This document shows, piece after piece, positions 6,300 through 11,513 of a stretch of DNA of 11,513 bases (positions are counted from its first letter, which is position 1; each line of letters starts with the position of its first letter). Origin of the DNA: an uncultured Bacillota bacterium (GTDB taxonomy: Bacteria; Bacillota_A; Clostridia; Peptostreptococcales; Anaerovoracaceae). The stretch is taken from positions 1 through 11,513 of the forward strand of contig CAMOWO010000012.1 of the NCBI GenBank assembly GCA_946628525.1. The letters are read 5' to 3'. Position numbers and translations under genes: made by a program. The notes under the pieces were generated by a model. It was not told the origin of the DNA. It did not search any database and saw only the letters and a list, made by a program, of their open reading frames with translations.

Positions 6300-7289
6300 T
6301 TGACGATGCCAAATTCCGTAAATGACCAGATCGTAAAGATCAGCATAGACGAAAAGATCGACAGAGCCGAACTGTTCGGCGGGATGGACAAGAACCTCAA
6401 GATGGTGGAAGAAGAGTACGGGGTCGCCGTGATCCAGCGGGACAACGACCTTTTGATAAAAGGGGAGCGGCCGGCGGATGCAGCCCGCGTGCTGGAGGAA
6501 ATGATGGCGGTGCTCCGCAAAGACGAGAAACTGGATGAACAGAAGATCAACTACATCGAGGACCTGGACAAGGAAGGCAGATCCTTCAACGATGAGGCCC
6601 CGGGAAAGAACGTCATATGCTTCACTCATGACGGCAAACCTCTGAAGGCTAAGACATCAGGCCAGGCCGGATACGTGGATACCATCCGCAGAAGAGAAGT
6701 GGTGTTCGGCATCGGACCTGCCGGGACGGGCAAGACTTACCTTGCCGTGGCCATGGCAGTGAACGCACTGAAGAACAAGGAAATCAGCAGGATCATCCTG
6801 GCAAGACCTGCCGTAGAGGCGGGGGAGAGCCTGGGATTCCTTCCGGGAGACCTTCAGGAGAAGGTGGATCCGTACCTCAGACCACTGTACGACGCCCTTC
6901 ACGATATGCTGGGCCGGGAGACGGCAGCCAGACTCAAGGAGAGAGGCACCATCGAAGTGGTCCCACTGGCATACATGAGAGGCCGGACGCTGGACAACTC
7001 CTTTATCATACTGGATGAGGCCCAGAACACGACGCCGGAGCAGATGAAGATGTTCCTTACGAGAATGGGCTTCGGCTCCAAAGTCGTCATCACGGGAGAC
7101 ATCACCCAGGTGGACCTTCCGAGAGGCAAAAGGTCCGGGCTCATCGAGGCCCAGAGGGTCCTTCGCAATGTGAAAGAGATCGGCTTCTGCTATCTGAAGG
7201 ACGTGGATGTCGTCCGGCACCAGCTGGTCAAGAAGATCGTAAATGCGTATGAAGATTACTACAGGCACAACCCGCCTGCAGAGGACTAG
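6300..7289 (+). CDS. phoH: PhoH family ATPase
   Basis: This 329-residue P-loop ATPase matches PhoH/PhoL. An N-terminal region of about 75 residues has the PhoH amino-terminal layout (DRAELFGGMDKNLKMVEEEYGVAV). The ATPase core carries Walker A GPAGTGKT (139-146), ARPAVEAGESLGFLPGDLQEK (168-188), Walker B FIILDEAQN (235-243) and ITGDITQVDLP (264-274). The family is linked to RNA metabolism, and pairing with ybeY is widespread, so a role in rRNA or ribosome maturation is the best inference. The preferred start is TTG 6300, because AAGGAG at 6287-6292 is 7 nt before it. The in-frame ATG at 6306 would be 13 nt away and shorten the protein by two residues. One base separates it from the upstream oxidoreductase gene. 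Confidence 0.95.
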   Translation: MTMPNSVNDQIVKISIDEKIDRAELFGGMDKNLKMVEEEYGVAVIQRDNDLLIKGERPADAARVLEEMMAVLRKDEKLDEQKINYIEDLDKEGRSFNDEAPGKNVICFTHDGKPLKAKTSGQAGYVDTIRRREVVFGIGPAGTGKTYLAVAMAVNALKNKEISRIILARPAVEAGESLGFLPGDLQEKVDPYLRPLYDALHDMLGRETAARLKERGTIEVVPLAYMRGRTLDNSFIILDEAQNTTPEQMKMFLTRMGFGSKVVITGDITQVDLPRGKRSGLIEAQRVLRNVKEIGFCYLKDVDVVRHQLVKKIVNAYEDYYRHNPPAED

Positions 7290-7300
7290 AAGGAGAGAAG

Positions 7301-7765
7301 ATGAGGATACTATATAACGACGAGCAGGAGAGGATTGACAGCAAGCTTCTCGCGACGTACGAAAAAGCCGCCGCCATCTGCACCAGGCTGGAAGACCTTG
7401 ATCCCGAGAACATCGAGATCAGTCTCAGTTTCGTGGACGGCGATGAGATCAGGACGCTGAACAGAGAATACAGAGGCGTCGACGAAGTGACGGACGTTCT
7501 GTCCTTCCCGCTCATAGAGGATTTCAGCCAGATCGAGGAGGCCCCGGAGGGGGAGATCTTCCTGGGAGACGTGGTGATCAACATGGACAGAGTCAAAGAG
7601 CAGGCCGAAGAGTACGGGCACTCTTTGGAGCGCGAAGCCGTCTATCTCTTCGTCCACAGCGTCTGTCACCTTTTGGGATTCGACCACATGGAGGAGGAAG
7701 AAAAACGCGAGATGCGGCAGCGAGAAGAGGAAGTGATGAAACTTCTCGACCTTGAAAGGAGGTAG
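7301..7765 (+). CDS. ybeY: Endoribonuclease / rRNA maturation factor YbeY
   Basis: This 154-residue protein is of normal length for YbeY, a metal-dependent single-strand RNA endonuclease involved in 16S rRNA 3'-end maturation and ribosome quality control. The metal-binding H3xH5xH motif is complete: HSVCHLLGFDH with His119, His123 and His129. The conserved core LNREYRGVDEVTDVLSFP (53-70) and IFLGDVVIN (86-94) are present. The C-terminus is a charged helix (EEEEKREMRQREEEVMKLLD). ATG 7301 has AAGGAG at 7290-7295, 5 nt upstream. It follows phoH by 11 nt and precedes cdd by 5 nt. The cdd ribosome site is inside its last codons, so the three are almost certainly co-translated from one message. 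dgkA, often found next in Bacillota, is missing. Confidence 0.96.
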   Translation: MRILYNDEQERIDSKLLATYEKAAAICTRLEDLDPENIEISLSFVDGDEIRTLNREYRGVDEVTDVLSFPLIEDFSQIEEAPEGEIFLGDVVINMDRVKEQAEEYGHSLEREAVYLFVHSVCHLLGFDHMEEEEKREMRQREEEVMKLLDLERR

Positions 7766-7770
7766 AAACC

Positions 7771-8178
7771 ATGGCTGTAAACATGGAGACGGCAAAGGAA
7801 TTATACGAGAAGGCTGCGGAGGTCAGCGAGAACGCGTATGCGCCATTTTCGAACTTTCACGTGGGGGCGGCGCTTCTGACTTCGGCGGGCAAGTTATATA
7901 CGGGCGTGAACATCGAGAACTCATCCTTTGGGGCAACGATCTGCGCAGAGCGGACGGCCTTCGTCAAGGCGATCTCCGAGGGAGAAAGGCAGTTTGACGC
8001 CATCGCCGTCTATGCAAAGGGTGCGGAGTCCATCCCATGCGGCATTTGCCGGCAGTTCATGTTCGAGTTCGCCCCGGACATCACGGTGATCACGGGAGAG
8101 GACGCGGAGCATCTCAACATCAGGACCCTGGGAGAACTTCTGCCGGTGGGATTCAGACTTGAAGGAGGAAATAAGTGA
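7771..8178 (+). CDS. cdd: Cytidine deaminase
   Basis: This 135-residue protein is the size of the small homotetrameric cytidine deaminases. It converts cytidine and deoxycytidine to uridine and deoxyuridine in cytosolic pyrimidine salvage. The active site is complete: NIEN (47-50) for ribose binding, TICAERTA with zinc ligand Cys58 and proton-shuttle Glu60, and PCGICRQ with Cys90 and Cys93. YAPFSNFHVGAAL (23-35) is the standard N-terminal motif. ATG 7771 is preceded by AAAGGAGG (7755-7762) at 8 nt, a very strong site inside ybeY. The stop TGA (8176-8178) overlaps the era GTG start by 4 nt. Placement directly before era is the usual Bacillota arrangement. Confidence 0.97.
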   Translation: MAVNMETAKELYEKAAEVSENAYAPFSNFHVGAALLTSAGKLYTGVNIENSSFGATICAERTAFVKAISEGERQFDAIAVYAKGAESIPCGICRQFMFEFAPDITVITGEDAEHLNIRTLGELLPVGFRLEGGNK

Positions 8179-9074
8179 AGACAGGATTCATAGGCATCGT
8201 GGGAAGGCCGAACGTGGGCAAATCCACTCTTCTCAACGCGATCCTCGGGGAGAAGATCGCCATCACGACGGAGAAGCCGCAGACCACGAGAAATACCATA
8301 CGAGGGATCTATACGCACTACGCGGAGAAGGAAGGCGAGGAGGATCTGCAGCTGATCTTCATCGACACGCCGGGGATCCACAAGCCGAGGACGAAGCTGG
8401 GGGAATTCATGACCGACGCGGCCATCGGGACTTTCAGTGAGGTGGACGCCGTGATCTTCATCGTGGACGACGAGCTTTCGGCGGGCCCCGGGGACAAGTA
8501 CATCCTGGATCTGCTGACGAAGGTGGATACGCCGAAGATCCTGGTGATCAACAAGATCGATACGATGGAGCCGGACAAATACAAGCGCATCTACGACGAA
8601 TACGATGGGATGGGGCTGTTCGATGACATCATCGGCACGGCGGCCAAGACGGGGCTGAACGTGGGCGAAGTCATCGATGCCGCGGCAAGATTCATGGAAG
8701 AAGGGCCGATGTACTTCCCGGACGATATGATCACGGAGAACCCGGAGCGTTTCATCGTAAGCGAGATCATAAGAGAGAAGATCCTGCTCTATTTCAGAGA
8801 CGAAGTCCCGCACGGGGTGGCGGTGGAGATCGAGCAGTTCAAGGAAGAAAAGAACATCACGAAGATCGCCGCCGTGATCTACTGCGAGAAGAAGTCCCAC
8901 AAGGGCATGATCATCGGCAAAGGCGGAAGGAAGCTCAAGGGGATCGGCAAAAGCGCCAGAGAAGAGATCGAAGCACTCCTTGGGACGAAGGTGTACATGG
9001 ACCTTTGGGTAAAGGTCAAGGAGAACTGGCGCGACAGCGATATCGCTCTCAGTAATTTCGGATATAAGGACTGA
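8175..9074 (+). CDS. era: GTPase Era
   Basis: This 299-residue protein has the full two-domain Era layout. Era binds the 3' end of 16S rRNA and assists 30S subunit assembly at the inner face of the membrane. GTPase motifs are G1 GRPNVGKS (10-17), the TTRNT switch (37-41), G3 DTPG (64-67) with IHKPRTKLG, G4 NKID (126-129) and G5 TAAKTG (155-160), where most relatives have Ser-Ala. EIIREKILL (197-205) and EVPHGVAVEIE lead into the C-terminal KH domain, with the RNA-binding loop IIGKGGRKLK (246-255) and the terminal DLWVKVKENWRDS. The start is GTG 8175, overlapping the cdd stop (GTGA). AAGGAGG at 8162-8168 is 6 nt upstream. It is followed by recO after 5 nt. Confidence 0.97.
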   Translation: MKTGFIGIVGRPNVGKSTLLNAILGEKIAITTEKPQTTRNTIRGIYTHYAEKEGEEDLQLIFIDTPGIHKPRTKLGEFMTDAAIGTFSEVDAVIFIVDDELSAGPGDKYILDLLTKVDTPKILVINKIDTMEPDKYKRIYDEYDGMGLFDDIIGTAAKTGLNVGEVIDAAARFMEEGPMYFPDDMITENPERFIVSEIIREKILLYFRDEVPHGVAVEIEQFKEEKNITKIAAVIYCEKKSHKGMIIGKGGRKLKGIGKSAREEIEALLGTKVYMDLWVKVKENWRDSDIALSNFGYKD

Positions 9075-9079
9075 TAGGT

Positions 9080-9835
9080 ATGCGCACAGAGACGGAAGGA
9101 ATCGTCCTCAAACGACAGAAAATCAGTGAGAAAACACAGATCATCACCCTTTTTACGAAGGAGTTCGGCAAGCTCTCTGCAGGTACGAACCTCACCGAAG
9201 GAAGGAACCGGGGGATGCCGGCGCTGCACGCCTTCACCTACGGCCGGTATGAGCTGAACAGGAGCCGGGACAACTACTTCATAAACAAAGCGGAGACGGT
9301 GAAAAGTTTCTACCCGCTGGCAGAAGATCCCGACAAGTTCTTTCACGCCAGCTACGTCCTGGAGTTCACGGGCAAAGTGCTGGCCGATGAGAGCCCGGAG
9401 CCGGGGGTGTATGCCGCCCTTCGGGAGTTTCTCGAGCTGCTGGAAGGCAGATCGCGGGGTCTGGGGACCCTGGTGCTGGCCTATCAGGCCAAGGTGATCG
9501 ACTATCTGGGGCACGGACCGGAACTCGAAAAATGTGCCATCTGCGGGCAGAAAAAAGAGCCTTCTGCCTTCAGTGTGACGGATGGAGGCATAATATGTGG
9601 GGATTGTCACAAAAATATGCTCGCTGAGGGCGGGCAAGTGCCTTCTGAAACATTGATTTATGATACAAGATTTGGTATAGTTAACGTGCTGAAATACTTT
9701 AGGGCAAATCCTATGCGAAGCCTTGAAGGCATTGCGTTACGGGAAGATACAGGCAAAGAGCTGCAAAAGATCATAAGAACTTATGCGGCGTATTATCTTG
9801 AGGCTTCAGATCTAAAAAGTGAAGAGCTGATCTGA
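9080..9835 (+). CDS. recO: DNA repair protein RecO
   Basis: This 251-residue protein is the usual length of RecO, which helps load RecA onto SSB-coated DNA in recombinational repair. The N-terminal OB-fold (residues 1-80) contains TEGIVLKRQKISEKTQIITLF. A helical region follows, then a zinc-finger insertion with Cys152/Cys155 (CAIC) and Cys173/Cys176 (CGDC), and a C-terminal helical end with RTYAAYYLE. ATG 9080 has AAGGA at 9066-9070, 9 nt before it, and follows era by 5 nt. Base composition changes inside the gene: about 68% GC at 9361-9420 but only about 37-45% at 9601-9780. That AT-rich 3' part holds a promoter-like sequence and an inverted repeat over the stop codon. The protein itself looks intact across the change. 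Confidence 0.93.
   Translation: MRTETEGIVLKRQKISEKTQIITLFTKEFGKLSAGTNLTEGRNRGMPALHAFTYGRYELNRSRDNYFINKAETVKSFYPLAEDPDKFFHASYVLEFTGKVLADESPEPGVYAALREFLELLEGRSRGLGTLVLAYQAKVIDYLGHGPELEKCAICGQKKEPSAFSVTDGGIICGDCHKNMLAEGGQVPSETLIYDTRFGIVNVLKYFRANPMRSLEGIALREDTGKELQKIIRTYAAYYLEASDLKSEELI
9653..9681 (+). promoter_or_regulatory. Predicted promoter inside recO for DUF4342-glyS
   Basis: TTGATT (9653-9658) is followed after exactly 17 nt by TATAGT (9676-9681), which is preceded by TGG, giving a TGn extended -10. The -35 matches TTGACA at 4 of 6 and the -10 matches TATAAT at 5 of 6. Transcription would start near 9688, giving a leader of about 170 nt to ATG 9857. It lies in the AT-rich 3' part of recO. 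Confidence 0.55.
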
Positions 9836-9838
9836 AGC
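9803..9838 (+). promoter_or_regulatory. Perfect 10-bp inverted repeat (mRNA hairpin) over the recO stop
   Basis: GCTTCAGATC (9803-9812) and GATCTGAAGC (9829-9838) are exact reverse complements separated by 16 nt. The right arm contains the recO stop TGA (9833-9835) and ends 4 nt before the AAGGAGGT ribosome site of the next gene. No T-run follows on either strand, so it is not a standard intrinsic terminator. An RNA processing or stability element, a translation-control hairpin or an operator are possible. Confidence 0.7.
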
Positions 9839-9842
9839 AGTT

Positions 9843-9850
9843 AAGGAGGT
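9843..9850 (+). promoter_or_regulatory. Ribosome binding site deciding the DUF4342 start
   Basis: AAGGAGGT abuts ATG 9851 directly, too close for initiation. It has normal spacing (about 6-7 nt) to the second in-frame ATG at 9857, which is therefore taken as the start. Confidence 0.8.
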
Positions 9851-9856
9851 ATGAAA

Positions 9857-10552
9857 ATGGAGATCACTTTAGAAAAGATCGAACTGGTGAAAGACAGAAC
9901 TGGAGTTACTTATGCAGAAGCGAAGCAGGCTCTGGAAGAGGCAGATGGCAGTGTCGTAGATGCTATCATCGCTATCGAAGAATCTGTTAATCTGGGCGAC
10001 AAGAGATCCGGCGGATTCGGCGCGAAGACAGAGGCTGTTGTCGGAGCTATCAAAGAGCAGGTCACTAAGGGCAATGTATCCAGGATCAGAGTGAGAAGAG
10101 AGGGAGAACTCATTCTCAATGTGCCTCTTAATGCAGGTATCATCGGCCTCGTGATCGCACCGATCGCATCCGTTGCCGGTATCGTAGCGGCCTTCGGATT
10201 CAAGTGCACCATCGAAGTCGTCAAGGAAGACGGAACGATCCTCGACATCAGCGATGCTGTATCCGATGCTGTCGGAACCGTGACAGAGAAGGGAAGCGCA
10301 GCAGCTGCAGCAGCGAAAGAAAAGGGCGCTGAGTTCTATGCCAAGGGAAGAGAAATGGCAGAAGACGCTGTAGAGAAGGCAGGCGATGCGAAGGCAAAGG
10401 CTGAGGAGAAAGCGGAAGAAGTCAAAGCACGTTTCAAGGATGACGACGATGACGATGATGATGACGACGACGCTTTTGAAGAAGCTGAAGAGGCAGCAGA
10501 AGATGCAGCAGAAGAAGCAGAGGATGCTGCAGAAGAAGAAACAGAAGAATAA
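9857..10552 (+). CDS. DUF4342 protein with UBA-like head and poly-aspartate acidic tail
   Basis: This is a 231-residue protein. Residues 1-42 (MEITLEKIELVKDRTG, YAEAKQALEEADGSVVDAI) form a three-helix UBA/EF-Ts-N-like domain, and with residues 60-123 they match DUF4342. That middle part has VSRIRVRREGELILNVP followed by a hydrophobic stretch (about 90-115, NAGIIGLVIAPIASVAGIV) that may touch or cross the membrane, then FKCTIEVVKEDG. Residues 130-194 are an Ala/Lys/Glu-rich helix resembling YtxH/LEA-like coiled coils. Eleven aspartates (195-205) and an Ala/Glu-only tail to the stop follow, making the C-terminus extremely acidic. Function is unknown for the family; the UBA-like fold hints at protein binding. 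It sits between recO and glyS, probably under its own promoter in recO. Its codon use is less GC-rich than that of era. Confidence 0.82.
   Translation: MEITLEKIELVKDRTGVTYAEAKQALEEADGSVVDAIIAIEESVNLGDKRSGGFGAKTEAVVGAIKEQVTKGNVSRIRVRREGELILNVPLNAGIIGLVIAPIASVAGIVAAFGFKCTIEVVKEDGTILDISDAVSDAVGTVTEKGSAAAAAAKEKGAEFYAKGREMAEDAVEKAGDAKAKAEEKAEEVKARFKDDDDDDDDDDDAFEEAEEAAEDAAEEAEDAAEEETEE
10439..10552 (+). repeat. Low-complexity coding repeat: GAY run then GCAGAAGA-like units
   Basis: Eleven consecutive GAT/GAC codons (10439-10471) encode the Asp run. They are followed by imperfect repeats of GCAGAAGA/GCAGAGGA type (to 10552) encoding alternating Ala and Glu/Asp. The mixture of GAT and GAC argues for selection on the acidic protein, as well as possible slippage. 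Confidence 0.8.
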
Positions 10553-10576
10553 GAAAAACAATAACGGGGAGCTATC

Positions 10577-11513
10577 ATGAGCACAGAAACAACAATGGAA
10601 AAAATCACAGCACTGGCGAAGAACCGCGGATTCATTTTCCCGGGATCGGAGATCTACGGAGGTCTTGCCAATACGTGGGATTACGGTCCGCTGGGTGTTG
10701 AACTGAAGAACAACATCAAGGATGCATGGAGAAGAAAATTCGTTCAGGAATCCAAGTACAACGTAGGCCTGGACGCCGCGATCCTGATGAACCCTCAGAC
10801 CTGGGTGGCATCGGGACACGTGGGAGGATTCTCGGATCCTTTGATCGACTGCAAAGCATGTAAGTCCAGATTCAGAGCTGACCAGCTCATCGAGGAGTAC
10901 ATGAAGGCGAACGATATCAACGAAGGTCCGGTGGACGGCTGGTCCAACGAGCAGCTGGAGCAGTACATCGAAGATCACGATATCGTATGTCCTGACTGCG
11001 GCAAGAAGGACTTTACCGGCATCAGACAGTTCAACCTGATGTTCAAGACGTTCCAGGGCGTCACAGAGGATTCCAAGGCTGAGATCTATCTCAGACCGGA
11101 AACGGCTCAGGGCATCTTCGTTAATTTCAAGAACGTACAGAGAACATCGAGAAAGAAGATCCCGTTCGGTATCGCACAGGTGGGCAAATCTTTCAGAAAC
11201 GAGATCACGCCGGGCAACTTCATCTTCAGAACGAGAGAGTTCGAACAGATGGAACTTGAATTTTTCTGCAAGCCGGGCACGGAGCTCGAATGGTTCGCGT
11301 ACTGGAAAGAGTACTGCGCGGACTTTTTGAAGAGCCTGGGGCTGAAGGAAGAGCACATCAAGCTCAGAGACCACAAGCCTGAAGAACTGTCACACTACAG
11401 CAAAGCCACTACGGATATCGAGTTCCTGTTCCCCTTCGGATGGGGAGAACTGTGGGGCATCGCATCGAGAACGGACTTCGACCTCAATGCACACATGAAC
11501 ACTTCAGGTCAGG
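10577..11513 (+). CDS. glyS: Glycyl-tRNA synthetase, class II single-chain type (N-terminal part, partial)
   Basis: An open frame from ATG 10577 runs off the window; 312 codons are visible. It charges tRNA-Gly with glycine using ATP, as the homodimeric eukaryote/Gram-positive type and not the alpha2beta2 GlyQ/GlyS type. Visible are the N-terminal motif [20 protein letters not shown] (18-37), motif 1 area [22 protein letters not shown], a probable zinc site Cys92/Cys95 and Cys138/Cys141, RPETAQG (173-179), motif 2 [19 protein letters not shown] (203-221) with FEQMELEFF, and [15 protein letters not shown] (289-303). Motif 3 and the anticodon-binding domain lie outside. GGGGAG at 10566-10571 is 5 nt before the ATG. 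Only 24 nt separate it from the DUF4342 gene, with no terminator and no T-box, so the two are probably co-transcribed. The symbol glyQS is also used. Confidence 0.96.
   Translation, partial: MSTETTMEKITALAKNRGFIFPGSEIYGGLANTWDYGPLGVELKNNIKDAWRRKFVQESKYNVGLDAAILMNPQTWVASGHVGGFSDPLIDCKACKSRFRADQLIEEYMKANDINEGPVDGWSNEQLEQYIEDHDIVCPDCGKKDFTGIRQFNLMFKTFQGVTEDSKAEIYLRPETAQGIFVNFKNVQRTSRKKIPFGIAQVGKSFRNEITPGNFIFRTREFEQMELEFFCKPGTELEWFAYWKEYCADFLKSLGLKEEHIKLRDHKPEELSHYSKATTDIEFLFPFGWGELWGIASRTDFDLNAHMNTSGQ

Noticed and set aside
9803..9850. The recO/DUF4342 inverted repeat as an intrinsic terminator
   Set aside because: The stem is good but neither strand has a T-run after it; the plus strand continues AGTTAAGGAGG.
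9869..11374. A 501-codon minus-strand open frame antisense to DUF4342 and glyS, rich in Ser, Phe and Cys
   Set aside because: It lies entirely opposite two well-supported genes, crosses their junction, shows no family motif and mirrors their codon pattern (the Asp and Glu runs read as Val/Ile- and Cys/Phe-rich stretches). It is a shadow frame.
1..11513. CRISPR arrays, insertion sequences, phage genes, tRNA or rRNA genes, biosynthetic or defence clusters
   Set aside because: None of their marks (spaced repeats, transposase or integrase motifs, terminal repeats, RNA gene signatures) could be seen; nearly all bases are assigned to recognised genes.

Overview
This window reads as ordinary chromosomal DNA from a moderately GC-rich member of the Bacillota, most likely class Clostridia. 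The gene content supports this: the end of a dnaE-type replicative polymerase followed by pfkA, a phoH-ybeY-cdd-era-recO block, and a single-chain class II glycyl-tRNA synthetase. Strong AAGGAGG-type ribosome sites and heavy AGA use for arginine fit as well. Spot counts give about 58-68% GC in most genes, with cooler patches. A clostridial Family XIII-like (Anaerovoracaceae) origin is a low-confidence guess. There is no phage, transposon, CRISPR array, tRNA or rRNA.

Layout. (1) 1-1394, plus strand: the C-terminal end of DNA polymerase III alpha (dnaE), then 6-phosphofructokinase (pfkA), whose ribosome site overlaps the dnaE stop. (2) 1422-2648, minus strand: DNA polymerase IV (dinB), converging on pfkA across only 27 bp that carry half of a 13-bp direct repeat and no visible terminator. 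(3) 2649-2780: a divergent regulatory region with two extended -10 promoters, one for dinB and one for the plus-strand operon. (4) 2781-6298: a 49-residue one-helix membrane protein that is easily missed, a six-helix DUF308/HdeD-like membrane protein, and two different FAD-dependent oxidoreductases, tightly packed or overlapping. (5) 6300-9835: phoH, ybeY, cdd, era and recO, covering RNA/ribosome maturation, pyrimidine salvage and recombinational repair. Gaps are 1-11 nt or overlaps. dgkA, often found between ybeY and cdd in Bacillota, is absent. (6) 9857-11513: a DUF4342 protein with a UBA-like head and an extremely acidic tail, then the first 312 codons of glycyl-tRNA synthetase, which runs off the window.

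How it works together. From 2781 onward every gene points the same way with gaps of 24 nt or less, so one long transcription unit from the promoter at 2745-2753 is plausible. A second start is likely inside recO: a TTGATT-N17-TATAGT promoter at 9653-9681 lies in a markedly AT-richer stretch. It is followed by a perfect 10-bp hairpin (9803-9838) that spans the recO stop and ends 4 nt before the DUF4342 ribosome site. That promoter/hairpin/DUF4342/glyS arrangement and the hidden 49-residue membrane protein are the most interesting items. I see no convincing new defence or biosynthetic system; most of the window is housekeeping.
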